Below are positions 33,844 to 45,812 of a DNA stretch of 64,000 nucleotides, piece after piece (position 1 is the stretch's first letter; each line of letters begins with the position of its first letter). The translations under genes and the position numbers were made by a program. The stretch comes from Thelonectria olida (lineage: Eukaryota > Ascomycota > Sordariomycetes > Hypocreales > Nectriaceae), in assembly GCA_020736575.1 (NCBI GenBank), contig JAGPYM010000025.1, forward strand, positions 310,001 through 374,000. Reading direction: 5' to 3'. Under the pieces are notes generated by a model. The model was not told the origin of the DNA and did no database searches. It saw nothing but the letters and a program-made list of their open reading frames with translations.

Positions 33844-35918
33844 CTATCTCTCCGATGGTCCACGGATCAAGGACTCTTCAGCAGAATCACGCCCACTGAC
33901 ACGCCCATATTCTGTCGTTCCAGAATCTCCACTCGGCTGCGGGCGATGCATAGGAGTCATTTCATAGTCGGATTCAAAGTTGTTTCTCCTAACCATAGCA
34001 GAATCAGGCTCACTGATACGCGTGTAATGTGCTCCTGCTGTTTCGCCATCTCCGCTCGTTGGTCGTGGGAGCAACATGGGCGATATGACTTCATGCTCGG
34101 GGACCAAGTCTTTTTTCTTGATGACGACAAAGGCGTTGGATATTCGTATCCCGAAGCCTTTTTGGATGCCGACTAAAAATGCGTTGGAAGTTAGCTCAGC
34201 TCTATATCCAAGAGATTCAAGTTCCATGCGAAGACCTGGCTCGGAGTGATAGACTTGCCTATGATCAAGTAGAGATACTTGGATAACACAGGTGCCCAGA
34301 CCAGCATCGCTATGATCTGCCCAATATTCCATGTTTGGGCAGACAAAATGTCGTCAAAAGCGAATTTGACCTTGTTGATGCCGACCACTATCAACCCTAG
34401 CATGGTTATCTCCACGTAGAACATGAAGCCCGTCGTAAGTTTTGAAAGCGCCAGGCCCGCCGAGCTTATGACTTTTTGTGCTTTCTTGGGTAGACCCTGG
34501 GATTTGATCAAATACCATTGCGCGCCGCCCAGTTCTCGCCACAGCTTTTTTAACCAGAGAACACCCAGCGCTACCCAGCAGAGATAGTACAATAATCTCC
34601 ATGAGGGGTCATACCCTTGGTCCATGCAAAAAGTCCTGAGTGACGGATTCCCTCCGCACTCCTGTACTTTGTTCGTATCTTGGAACATCTCGCGGAACTT
34701 ATCTGAGCTTGGTTTTAGCACCTTGTCCGATAGTACGCTCGTAAGTATGACTACGCTCGTCGCTAAAAGAAACGTATAGAAAGAGTCTAACCCTAGGCGA
34801 CGGAGATTCATCTGAGCAAGGGTAACAGCTGCCAAACTGGTGATACCAAGAGTGAGGATGATGGATCGGGTGTCAGCCATACTCTGCCAATTCTGCGCTC
34901 CGTTGAACTCAGCATCCTCCGAGTTTGCGTACCAGAGAGCAATTTGAACGGCGAGCGTGACAAAGCACTGTCCTTCTTGTAACTCGGCGAGGAAGCTACT
35001 CGTGGAATGAGCGAAGTTGTTCTCCTTGATGCGCTGTAGGAGACCGGCGAAGCGTGGATGGAGCTCGGTAAAGGGGGGCCGAGTGGCTCTTTTGCCTTCG
35101 AATCTGAAATAAAGCCACACAAAGGGTGCCATGAAGCTGTTAATGGTCCGAGTTGCGGTAAACACACGAACTACCCCCCATGCGTATAAGGCAATGCTGC
35201 CTTGCATGATGTACGATATGAGGATCTGTCACCATTTGATTAGTTAGGCATCTAGATAGAGCAGGCGTAGAACGTAGCATCTCACCCCAGGCCCTCCAAT
35301 GTCCACATTGATGCTGCTCTTCACGTCGTCACAGATATTCTTACTCAACTGATTCCAAAACTCATATAGGGACATCCACCCTTTTTCACCATCCGCAGCA
35401 GACGCCGGAAAAGTAACGTTTAAGGTGCAAGCTCCCATGCTATCGTCGTTACAGCTCGCTTTCGCGCAATCATTGATTGCTTCCAACACACCCATAGCAT
35501 TGAATCCTGTATCGTTCTTGCCCAGAGCCATGTCCAGCGGTTTAAGTGCATTGTCAATCAACCCACGCTGACTGCTGTTGAAGTTGAGCGCGTTTGACAG
35601 GAACAAGGTAGCAAGTGTCAAACACGTCCATTGAGTGAGCCAATTACCAAAGAGCGCCGTCCGGTTGCCGCAGACTTGTGAGCAATTGTGCTGGTTGCCC
35701 TCGGTGAGACATCCATCGCCATATATAAGCACCCGAGGGTAATTATACTCGTCGAAGTCTCGAGATGAGTTGAGTGCAAGCCATGAGCTGCCAAGGGCGC
35801 CGTTGAGGATGCCAGTTGTGTCTCCAACGTCATGGACTTCCCAGTACCAGTAGTGGGGGTACTTGTGCCGGACTTCCGTCGTGCTATTGAAGTACTGGAT
35901 GGGTATGCCACTCTCCAT
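33844..35918 (-). CDS. Polytopic membrane protein, unknown
   Basis: Three exons: 35286-35918, 34259-35225, 33844-34172, 642 aa. The first ~210 residues look extracellular, with several N-glycosylation sequons (NST, NSS, NCS, NRT, NDT, NVT) and paired Cys; then come about six to eight hydrophobic helices (for example ILISYIMQGSIALYAWGVV and MLGLIVVGINKV) and a polar ~130 aa tail. I do not recognise the family; it looks like the many fungal integral membrane proteins of unknown role. The second intron (34173-34258) works only as a GC-AG intron: GCAAGT donor, TTTTAG acceptor, which restores LYLIIVGIQKGFGIRIS in frame. A GT donor nearby breaks the frame. Confidence 0.7.
34173..34258 (-). other. 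Probable GC-AG intron
   Basis: Intron of the membrane protein gene; donor ATAG/GCAAGT and acceptor TTTTTAG. Removal keeps the frame across the junction (phase 1). Confidence 0.6.
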
Positions 35919-37023
35919 GGCTGCGAGCGGTCGGAGGCAGGCGGGAAGGTGGTTGAAAAATGGGAGGGAGCGGTGGTGGCGAAAGAGGATGACCTTGGAA
36001 AGGCGGAAGGAAAATCGGCCGCCAGCTCAGCTTTTATGCGATATTCTTGCTTTCAGGTGGTACAAGCATGGAAAAGACACTCTAGGTCACGTCAGAGAGC
36101 AAGTGGCGAAGCCTTAACGTGCCTCAATAGGAACATGACGTTGGGGGCGGAATGCAAGAAGGGATTTGCCTGATTTCGACCTGGGTAAACGTCGAAACCT
36201 CTCGAAAGCTTTTTATTCTTTCCCCTAGAATTTATAAACACTTAAAAGCTCATCTGGTGGTCAAAGTATTAGAAGTTGGCAGTGCTAAAAGATACCTCCA
36301 GATGCGCTTCTACCATCATCCAGTACAGCCTCGTTTCCAACCAATATATTTATTTATAGATAGATTGTATATAAATAACAGTTATAAACTTCTATAGCAC
36401 GCAGGTAACGCCAGGTCCGTAAGGCATGCATGCAAGGCCAAGCATGGAGTGGACCAATAGAGAGATTGAAAGCATGTCACCAGGCAACAGCCCACAGCCA
36501 TCATACTCCCCAGCCCCAAGCTTTCATGTCATGCGGCTGTCTGCACACATGTGCTACTACCAGCCCGTTCAGCCCTCTCCTTCTGAGCCTTTCAACCTGT
36601 CGAGTTTGAATCAAAATGCTACGGTAACTACTCCTGGTATCGCAAGGCTTACTTACCTTTTGCACTTTTTACTTGTTTTAGGGCCCTTTTGCTGGTATCG
36701 TATTGTAATCTGCACATTCAAGCAAGGCGCGCAGCCCCACGAATAAGAGTGACTGTCCCACGCGAGAAACGGGGATATGTCTTTATGCGCACGCATGAGA
36801 ATCGGGCACTGGGGAACATTCTCTTGCACTTGTACGTGTTTCGATGCGCGACTGACCTTCAAGGTTACCGCACGTACTATGAGGAGCTGTCGAGGGTCGG
36901 GGGGGATACTGTCACTCTGAACGAGTAATGAGCGAACCAACATTTGAAGTTGTCATTGAGACCTGAGAAAAGTAAGCCTACACAGCTCTTAGAACACTTG
37001 TCTGTACAGTATCTATAGCAAAA
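35919..37023. other. Gene-free stretch, one doubtful open frame
   Basis: An open frame on the plus strand at 36689-36928 ends in a fairly protein-like stretch (YVFMRTHENRALGNILLHL) but has no sound start or splice partner, so I do not call it a gene. Confidence 0.4.
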
Positions 37024-38217
37024 TTACCCATAATTGCGTCTTTTGTCAAGATCACGGACTTCGCCAGCAACTCCATGCCCAACCCTGACCCCATCTCCGT
37101 CCCTCAGCTCCCCAAACCGCACAACTATATCTTCCAACTCCTCCTTGACTGCCTTACTCCCCTTGGTTGTACAAAGAAGCTGATAAAACCCTGCCCCCTT
37201 CGTTGGCACGCCGTTCTCGACCAGTACCCACAAGCCTAGACAACGATAACGAGAGAAATGGCCAGAGCGGATGCGTAAGGAGCAATCAAACTCGCCGGAG
37301 AGGCAAACTTGTACTTGTTGACATAGTTTGTCTTTGTTAATTCAGTATCAGGCTCCGCGTTTGCTATGGTCAAAAGGGATATTGTAATGTTCTGCAAGAG
37401 CCTTGGAGGACCCTTTCCGATAGATTGATCCTAAGGCCGTGCGCGTCTGAGGGGTCGAAGTGTGCCAAGGGCGTCTTAAAGATAATGGTGTTGGCTAGGA
37501 ATTGACCGTTAGTCCCTGGGCTTGGTCAGCATAGAAGTCTATTGAAAGTAAATCAGAGAGCGGAGTACCATAATAAGTTAAGACGCCGCTCATGGCATCA
37601 GCAAGCGATTCAAGCACAACGTTGACGTTGGACTCGAGTTAGGCAGTGGAAACCTTCACTCCAAGGAATTGGAGAATCCAATCGTCCGAATACCATAAGC
37701 CTTCCTTGTAAAAGAGTTCCGGCTTTGCTAAATATAACCCGTTCAATGGCTTCTGCTTTAAAATGCGGACGTCGACGCTTTGGACAAAGTTGCGATACGA
37801 AATACCCAGCGTGTACTCGGAATATCAGGTCGTGCAGCTCATTCTTGACTTCCCGTTCTACTGCATCTCAAAAATGAACTTTCCATTAGACTAGGTGGCC
37901 GAGATGTTCAGTCCCGCAATGTATTGTATGCCACTGCCACTAAAGTCTGAAGCAGCCCTCCCGTTAGAAGTGGTATGGCCGTAGTTGTCGGTGACAGTTT
38001 CAGTCAAGAATTCGCTGTTAGACCGGCACAAGCAAGATGGTACTATGCGTACCTGCAATTTATCGCAGAGTGATGAGCGTTAGAGTCAGCCACTTAATGT
38101 CCCAATTGCCTGCTTCCTCCTCCTGTTGGTGGTTAGCCGCATCGAACTGAACATGGCCATGACGCTCAACTCTCCCCGTTGCTCACTTACGTCCGAGGGT
38201 AAATATTGATGAGCCAT
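37024..38217 (-). pseudogene. Decayed membrane-protein gene
   Basis: On the minus strand a protein-like frame (TETVTDNYGHTTSNG ... LGISYRNFVQSVDVRILK ... SDDWILQFLGVKVS) continues for >150 codons but is broken by four in-frame stops at 37891-37893, 37858-37860, 37825-37827 and 37639-37641. Each could come from a single C-to-T change (CAG or CAA to TAG/TAA, CGA to TGA). Two more breaks are frameshifts near 37400 (before NITISLLTIANAEPD) and near 37235 (before LGLWVLVENGVP). The C-terminal end reads to a stop at 37024. The layout of a glycosylated-looking segment, a hydrophobic helix and a polar tail suggests a large fungal integral membrane protein, perhaps of the DUF3176 kind (weak). The upstream limit is uncertain; a possible ATG is at 38217. 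Confidence 0.65.
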
Positions 38218-39695
38218 GGTTTAGAGGTTTGGAAGCGAAGATTCAGTCTTGGAATTCGGTCTTGGGGGACAATGAACGGAGGCTCTTGATTCCGTTTCAT
38301 CGACGAGGGAAACGAATACCGCTATTATAGATGCGATAAAGCGCTGGAAATACCTAGAAAGATGGGCCTTGAAGGAAGATATGGGCTCGACGAACCCGGT
38401 AGGGCTGAATGGAATTGGATAACTTGTGAGCCTCTTGTTGGTTCAGCTGCGGCTGACTAGTCTAGGCTTCCCAAAGTTCTCGCTATAACCCATCTTGACA
38501 TCAAGAACACGCCACGGCCGTCTCGATTGATATGTCACTCACACGCACGCTCTACTACATTGAGTCTGCCGCCACTCATAATACTCAATCTTCATGACTC
38601 CGAGAGATAACCGGTAGCATCTACCTCCAGGTTTCCAGCCATTGCTGAACGGGCTTCAGCATTATCGTAACCCATACCAACAACACCTTTGTACATTTGT
38701 TCTAATTTAGACGAGACCTTCTCTATTTTGAACTGTAAAATGTCTTGGCGTTTAGTGCATGACTGGTCTGCAACTCTATTGTGAAGATATTTGACTCGAT
38801 GTCATATAAGTTATTACGCTTACTCACCTGGAGTAGTGATAAGGTCCAAGCCAGAAGCATTGGAAGCAATTCGGGCCAATGATACAGGAAACTATTTCAT
38901 GACTCGGTCTCATGAATCCGCCATGTTTGAACAGACATACTCAGTGAGAGACAGGACTTGTGAGGGATGTACGGACTTCAAGGAAATGAGATGTAATAAT
39001 TGATACCGGGACATGACTGGCGAACCATCGTCGTAAAAAATAGCCATTCTCACGGTTGATAATACATTTCATTCATTAATTACACAGGCACATGAATTTA
39101 CCCCTTCTTGGAGGATTGCCTCGGCTGTTTCTATTTATCGTTCCCACAAGACGATCAAACTAGATCAACACTTCGATCCCCTGGTCAATGCAAATCCAAA
39201 CGACTAAAGACAGAGACAGAGTTTCAAAAGCAGCAATGACAACTGTTTGCCGTGGTCAAACAGGAAGGTGACGGCCATTGTGAGCCTAGGACGACTCTCA
39301 AACGTTGGCGTGACCCCCGGCGCCAAATAGTCTGGTAAACGCCTCCAAATCTATCGCGTCGCCGCCGTCTCAAATTTCTGACTTGGCGTGCATCAGGTTG
39401 CATCTTACCCCGGGATAGCCGACTTCCGGTCACATCCGAGTCGCAGATCATTTTGACGTTGCATATGAAACGGGATGAATGACTATAGGGGATGATCAAA
39501 ACTGCCAGCTCGGAGAACGTTTCCGAAGGAGAATACTTAAAATTTACGTATATAAGAACCAGATATCTGGCTCAATACGGATTCTCTCAATCAGCAATCA
39601 ACTCAATCAAGCTCTTGTATCCTCTCACACAACCACCTTACCCTCCTCCTACAATCAAGAACCCCCGCTGGACGGCTTCAAATAACAACTCCATC
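38218..39695. other. Gene-free stretch with a TATA-like site
   Basis: The left part may hold further remains of the pseudogene (open patches near 38230-38450). Plus-strand TATATAAG at 39549-39556 precedes the secreted-protein gene. No other gene recognised. Confidence 0.45.
39549..39556 (+). promoter_or_regulatory. TATA-like element of the BAS2-like gene
   Basis: TATATAAG ~147 bases upstream of the ATG at 39696, followed by a C/A-rich leader, as in strongly expressed fungal genes. Confidence 0.45.
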
Positions 39696-40322
39696 ATGTT
39701 CCGCTCTGTACTCAACGTGGCTCTGCTATGTATGGTTCCCGACATGCTTCTACAGAACTCCCTCTAACAACATCTAGTTGCCCTCGGTGCCCTTGCGCTC
39801 CCCAACCCGCGCCCCCTCTCCACAGACTCCTCTGGAGACAAGAACATCGGAAATGGCCAAGGCCTGCAATTCATCACTGGTGCGTGCATCAGCGATGCAG
39901 ACTGCCAAAGCGAATGCTGCGCAACCTTCAGTGGTGGCGGCATCTGCTCCGCTCAAGCTGTAGCCAACGAGGCGGGCAAGCAGGGCTGCGGCTTCAACGG
40001 CTCAGGTGCCGAGGCTCCGAACAACGCAAATACGAGCATCGAGCCTCCAGCAGCGACAACAACGGCAGCGGCGACACCAGCCGAGACAACGGCTGCAGCT
40101 GAGGCTCCTGCGGCAGCTGACGGGATTAATCCAGATGCGCCTGGCTCTGAGAATGTCGGCAAGGGAACCGGAGAGCAGTTTATCACCGGACAGTGCTTCA
40201 GCGACGCCGACTGTGCTTCGACTTGCTGTGCAGGAAAGGAGGGAGTTTCAACGGGTGCTTGCTCTGCTGTTCTGGCTGCCAATGAAGCGGGCAAGACGGG
40301 CTGTGGATTCGTGCAGGCATGA
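39696..40322 (+). CDS. BAS2-like secreted cysteine protein with duplicated domain
   Basis: Two exons, 39696-39729 and 39778-40322, 192 aa; the intron splits the signal peptide (MFRSVLNVALL / FALGALALPNPRP). Two homologous six-Cys domains follow: GQGLQFITGACISDADCQS... ending GCGF, and GTGEQFITGQCFSDADCAS... ending GCGF, separated by an Ala/Thr/Pro/Glu linker of ~50 residues. The pattern QFITG-C-x-SDADC-x-CC ... EAGK-GCGF matches biotrophy-associated secreted protein 2 (BAS2) of Magnaporthe and Colletotrichum, a small protein secreted during plant infection. Such proteins usually have one domain; here there are two. An effector role is inferred from family, not shown. Confidence 0.8.
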
Positions 40323-40715
40323 ACAGTCTGAATACTTCCTAGCACGTCACACATGAAGGTGTCCATTGAATTTGTATGATAGATGTACAAAGCGTGGCTA
40401 GTCCATGGCTTGTAGAATATAAAATCGTGTTTGGAAACGGCGAGACAAATGGATATAACGTCGTGAAAGAACAGATTGCAATAAATAACGATGCTAGGTA
40501 ACTGTTGTGTCAAGTCATGGTCTCCGAGCTAATGAGTCAAGTTTTACACCAGCCGGTCTTTGAATGTGGCACATTGACTGTTGCTTTCCCTGTGTTGCAA
40601 GAGGGTGCTGCTCAATTAACGTCCCATGACCCAAGAATGGGAGGTTCCAAGGGCAGTTGTTCCAAAGCTCGAATCTTCCTTATCATGTCCAATAGAGTAA
40701 AACCGTCTTGGCGAT
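40323..40715. other. Gene-free stretch
   Basis: Convergent 3' flanks of the BAS2-like gene and the flavin monooxygenase. Nothing recognised. Confidence 0.5.
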
Positions 40716-42577
40716 CTAATTCGTCTTCTTCTGCTCCCTCCTCGCCTCCGCTTCCGCATTCACCTTCTCAATTTCGGCTCTCGCCCCCTCCCACTTCTTG
40801 CGCTTGTCGCCGTCAAACACACGCCAAATAGCAGGCAAGTAGATGCCGTCCATTAAGAGCTTGTACAGAGCTCGATCCTGGAAATAAAACTTCCACCCAG
40901 CCATGCCCCATCCGAGATGCTCGTTGACGCCTGCTCCGGCTGCTTCGTTGGCCCACGCCACCCATTCGCCCTGACGCACCCACCCGGGCACCGCCGAGCC
41001 CTCCTTGGCGATGCCGCAGATGAACTCGTGTTGTCGGTCCACGGCCTTGTTCATCTCCTCGAGGGTTGGGAGCGGGGAATTGGCCTTCCAGATCTGCGCG
41101 ACCGCCATGGAACAAAGGTCGTATAGAGGGAACGCGCCTGTCGCAAAGGCAACACATCCCATAAACGCCAGGGAGTCGGGGTGGTCTAATGAGAAGACGT
41201 TTTGGTATAGCCGTGGAAGCGGCTTTCCACGAGAGCCGATGGCATTCTCCCAGGCCGGATTCGCATGCCTCGTCGGATCAACACTCGGATCCAAGACTGA
41301 GAACTCCGTCTTGTACCCAGTCGCCCAAATAATCACATCAGCTTTTAGGAGAGTCCCATCATCCAACTCCACCTCTTTAGGCCCGGACACGCGCTTCAAT
41401 CCTACCACCGATTGGATCTCGCCGGCTTCGAGGAGCCGGACGAGGTTGTCTGAGATGATGGGCACGGCATGCCTACTCGACGGCGCAGGACTCATCTTCC
41501 ACTCCGGGCGGAGCGTAAAGGCCTTGTCTTGCATCTTCTTAAGCATGGTGTCGAAGAGGAACTGGGCAAAAGCGGGCATGTTGAGCTCTAAGAAGCCCAT
41601 CATGGCTGATTTGCGCGCTGTCATCGTGTGATCGAAGGGTACGCCATTCGCAACTCGGGGTAGCTACATGATGATGAGAAAGGCTCTGCCAGTGTTGGAG
41701 TAGGAAATTGGACTCACAACAAAGGCACCGTGGTTGTGAGAAATGGAGACCTTGTCCGCAACGCCCGCGAGAGCTGCGGCAGTATCTGCGCCGGTATTGC
41801 CCATACCCACGACGACCACCTTTTTACCCTTGAAGAGCTCTGGCCTAGCATCCCTCGTCTCAGCTTCTCTTCCCACGACGTTTTGCAGAAACCCACCGCT
41901 TGAATGCACGAGAGTGCAGGACCTCTCCCTCAAACTTTTCCAGCCCATCGAGCTTGGGAAGATGCGGGCGCGAGTTGATTCCTGCCGCGATGATGACCTT
42001 GTCGAAATATTCGGGCCCGGAGCCTTGGACGTCAACGACCCACCGATCCTTGTCTTCGTCGCGCTTGACAATGTTGACTTTGGTGTTGAGACGCAGTCTT
42101 GGGCCAAGGTTGAAGTGCTTCACGTAACTCTCGAGATACTGCTCAACGTGGCCTGACGTGCAGTGACTCGGTGTGTCGTCGGGGAATGGGAAATCGGTAA
42201 AGCAGCCCTGACGACGGTGAGTCCCTTCCATGAGAGAGAGGTATGGTAGAGGCGACTTACTCTCTCCTTGGAGATGTTGATGACGGTCGCTGTGTACCTT
42301 GCGCGTTAACAACGAGACGGATGAGAGAATGGTGAAGCCAACACGCACTCGGCAGCACTGAGGTCTTGTCCTCGTCTGTGTAATGCCACAATCCTCCAAC
42401 GTAGCCATTGCTGTCGAACCCCGTCACATCAAAGCCCTCTTCAGTCAGGTTCTTCAATGCGACCAAACCGAGCACGCCTAAGACATCGTTAGTGAACTGT
42501 TGCAGGATGATTTTGGGGTATCCACGCTACAGACCCAAGCCGATAACGGCGACAGTTGGTGACGTTTGGCTGTCCAT
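40716..42577 (-). CDS. Flavin-containing monooxygenase (FMO/BVMO class B type)
   Basis: Six exons: 42535-42577, 42349-42477, 42261-42289, 41897-42207, 41718-41844, 40716-41663, 528 aa. FAD motif VIGLGVLGL is formed across the first intron; then LWHYTD, the FMO-type GEVLHSRAFKRPELFKGKKV stretch formed across intron 4, NADPH motif VVGMGNTGAD, and WATGYKTEF. The 29-base third exon carries TVINISKER. Class B enzymes oxidise N or S atoms of small nucleophiles or, in the Baeyer-Villiger branch, ketones. The FxGxxxHSxxF-like pattern favours the N-/S-oxidising group. The C-terminal ~60 residues are Lys/Glu/Arg-rich. Substrate unknown. Confidence 0.87.
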
Positions 42578-43929
42578 GTTTGCGTCTGGACGAATACACT
42601 CACACTCGCAGTATTCTATGAATGACGGCCCAACGAGACGCGCCCAGCTTTTCATACCTATTTAAATGTCCCGACCTGAATCGTTCGTTCAGCTGAGACC
42701 CCATCAGGGTCGGTTGAATGCGGAATTACGCCGTCTCCCGCTTGGCACAGCTCGGACGCAAGCCACCACCAGGCGAGCGAGCACTACTACGTAGTACTCC
42801 TCGGATTCTCGCTACGAATACGTAATATTTGATGCTGATGCATTATCGGTCTGTTCGTCTACATCTTGTTGGGCATTATGTAGTAAGACGGCTTCTGATT
42901 CTTGAGGGAGGCCAGTCAAAAGTACTCGGTAAGCTCTTCCCTTCTCTAATTGCTCAACCACGACGACAGACTGACAATTCTTTGCAAGGACCAGGCAGGG
43001 AATTTGATGAGATTGATTAGATCGGTCCACATGCGGAGCACCTCCAAGCATCAGACCACGCGGTTCGCCAGCCCAACTCCCAGTCGTTCCTCCGAACCAC
43101 CGACCTCCGGCCAGATATATTATCCGCGTCGCCGACGTTTGCATGAGACACTATCGGCCTGTCTCACTTTCCTTTCCCGATCTTATTAGTCGGGCGAGCA
43201 CCGGGCGCGATACTTGACGTTTGCTTATTTGTCTTCATGAAGGCTGTTCTTTTAGTGCATCAAAAGTTCTGATGACTTCAGCAAGTTCTGACTCATCGAT
43301 TCCTTTTACTGATGATGCTAGTATTGAAGTGACTCGGTTATCTTCGTGAGGACGCCCGTTATTCGCAGCACCGCCGGCAGTTGGTACGTAAAGCCGAATG
43401 CCAAGCTGACATCAATGCGCCATAACGGAGACATTTGGAGCATCAGCAGAACTCGTCTTGCGTTGCTGACATAATATTCGTATACGTATCAACTTTGCCG
43501 ACACTTCAATTTTTTGTCATATTTGTGGGAGGTACGAGGAGCAAGAGTGAAATGAGAATGCCCATTTACTACTCGGAGACGAAACTCAAACTGGATACAC
43601 GACCACAAGGTATGGGCCCCGTTTCACATCCGGTCGTTAATGTCGAGATCCGTTCTTTGACGAATCAATGGCTATTCCGATCCATTGGTGGCTGGGATGT
43701 GGATGTCTTCTTGTCAATAGCTTCCGCTGGTTAGCGATGGTTTTGTTCTTCAATTAATACAACCTGCTCATTTCAACAGCTGAAGCACAGTGGAAGCTGG
43801 TGGTGATATGCGACAGTTATCAATCCATATGCTTATAAAACATAGTGCTCCAATCGCTTTCTTCTGATAGTTCCCAGGCATCTGTGAGGAGCGTAGGAAC
43901 GAATATGTGAACCAGCAGGAATTCATAGC
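42578..43929. other. Gene-free stretch
   Basis: 1.35 kb between the FMO start and the 3' end of the AAA gene. Open frames at 42812-43144 (minus) and 43435-43734 (plus) have no recognisable features and poor context. Confidence 0.45.
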
Positions 43930-45198
43930 TCAAGCTCCCTCCATGCCATAGTCTTGTGTCCACTCAACGCACTTCCGCGCCTCTTCCTCCCTGACGGAAG
44001 GCTTCATCCTCTTAACAGCATCATACAGGTCCTCAATCAATAGAGGCGGCTCCTTTAGTTGATGACCGGGGACCTGATTCCAATGCATCGGTGTCGCGTC
44101 CTCGGCGTCCGGGCTACAAGGCGTATACCACTCGCCATCCCGATCACGAGTCTAGCAAGTGTCAGTTCAAGTCGAAGAAGTATAGAATAGGGTCAAGAGT
44201 GACCTTTCGAAAGTGTGTCGCAGAGTGAACCTTCTTGATAGGCGTCATCAACGCATCTTGGATGAGGCCCGCGATATCCCTGCCCGAGTATCCCCCAGTC
44301 CCCTCAGCTAGAGCCACAAATACCTGCTTATTGTCGACGAGCGTGGGAGCCATATCACCTAGATGCGCTTTAAACAGCTCCTCTCGCGAGCGCTGGTCCG
44401 GTAACGGGATATGAATTCTCTTTTGAAAACGTTTACACACTCGAGAATCAAGAGCCCATGGGAGGTTTGTAGCTGCTAAGATGAAAACTCCTTTGTTCTT
44501 TGCCAGACTATCGATTTGGATGAGAAACTCCGTCTTTATTCGTACTGTGTGCTCCAGGTCTGCGCTGGGCCCGTCTCGTTTTCTGAAGATAGCATCAATC
44601 CCGTCTAGGAAGATGATCGACGGTTTCTTATCTCTAGCGAGCTGGAACAACTGTCGAATAAACCTGCAAATGGGTGAGCGCCCACCGCTTTCCATTTGAA
44701 ATTATTACAGGCGTACTCTTCAAGCTCGCCTGTCCATTTAGACATAATATCGCTCATATTGACGGTGAAAAGTGTCCGATCGACTTCAGTGGCAACAGCT
44801 TTTGCCAGATGACTCTTTCCAGTACCTGGCGGTCCGTAGAGTAAGATATTTGGCCTGGTCAGGCGATTACCGCGGAACATCTGGGGAAATCTTAATATGA
44901 AGATAATAGCTGCCTGGAGCTCACTTTTGGCCGACTCTAAGCCAGCGATGTCGTCCCATTTGATGTTTGGTTTCTCGGAAAGGATAGAACATAAAAGGGG
45001 ATCTTCAAGGTTCGTATCTTGAGACTGTTTGCTTAGTTTGTCCATCTTAGAATTACCTTCGTGGTTTGAAGCCTGCGAGTTCATCGAATGGCTGGCGTTA
45101 CTGAATGTAATTCTTAAAAACGTGTCGCTTGAGTTTCGTCTTATAACACCATAAGATTGCTGCCTGAAATTGTCATATCGGAGGAACAATTCAACCAT
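43930..45198 (-). CDS. VPS4-like AAA protein with altered Walker B
   Basis: Three exons: 44717-45198, 44204-44663, 43930-44151, 387 aa. AAA module: PNIKWDDIAGLESAKSELQ, Walker A GPPGTGKS (122-129), pore loop SDIMSKWTGE (Trp155), Walker B IIFLDGID, arginine-finger region CKRFQKRIHIPLPD. The C-terminal end matches VPS4: WYTPCSPDAED ... WNQVPGHQLKEPPLL ... DYGMEGA. VPS4 disassembles ESCRT-III on endosomes. Two departures: the N terminus (~75 aa, Ser/Asn/Gln-rich) does not resemble the MIT domain that binds ESCRT-III, and the catalytic Walker B Glu is Gly182 (codon GGG), which should abolish or cripple ATP hydrolysis. Probably a diverged paralog. The start could also be a downstream Met (residue 39 or 52). 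Confidence 0.8.
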
Positions 45199-45366
45199 TC
45201 AAACCTCTCAGAGCCGTCAGCCACGTGGCGCAGCATGCACCCTCTCCTCTCACCACCACCATGTGACTTGGCCTCTTAGTGCGCCCTTCGCTTCAAGAGA
45301 GCCTCACTCTTTACACTCGTAACAATCATCTGGAAAATCAGCGTGAGACTGCTCTCTTCAGTAACC

Positions 45367-45812
45367 ATGGTCACAAAACAACCCGTCGACGATAATGCCG
45401 GATCCAAGCGTGCGACCGACTTTCACAACGCCATGCTCGGCCTGCCAGGATACGGAGACGACTCCATGATGTACATTTTGCGCTACGTTGTCCAAGTCAA
45501 GGTATCCCACCAAAACACCAAGTTATTTAGACGTGTCAGGAATTCATACTTGTCTTGTAGCAAAAGCTTCGACAATGCGACTTTGAAGAATTCATGAAAT
45601 ACTTCAACCAGCTCGGCTCCCTGTGGCCAGAAGCCAATCAGGAGGCCGCCGAGCCTGAGGGAGGCAACTCACGATACGAGAGGGCCCAAGAGCTAAAGAG
45701 GCTGGCTCTGGGGAAGATTCAAGATCATCCCGATTTGGTGCGTGACTTTGAGCAGTTTGCGTCGAGTGGTCGCGCAGTGACGCGGACGTTTGGTGCGCTG
45801 GAGAAGAAGTAG
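45367..45812 (+). CDS. Small conserved-looking protein, unknown
   Basis: Two exons, 45367-45501 and 45561-45812, 128 aa; the splice restores ILRYVVQVKQKLRQCDFEEF, with phase 0 on both sides. The protein is soluble and helical, with DDSMMYILRYVVQ, FMKYFNQLGSLWP and DHPDLVRDFEQFASSGRAV as its more structured parts. I do not recognise the family. It is divergently arranged with the VPS4-like gene, 168 bases between the starts, so they share a promoter region. Confidence 0.65.

Noticed and set aside
36426..36928. Possible two-exon plus-strand gene (frames at 36426 and 36689)
   Set aside because: No GT-AG pair with matching phase joins the two frames; kept only as a doubtful note.
43435..43734. 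99-codon plus-strand frame
   Set aside because: No conserved-looking block, no leader context; probably chance.
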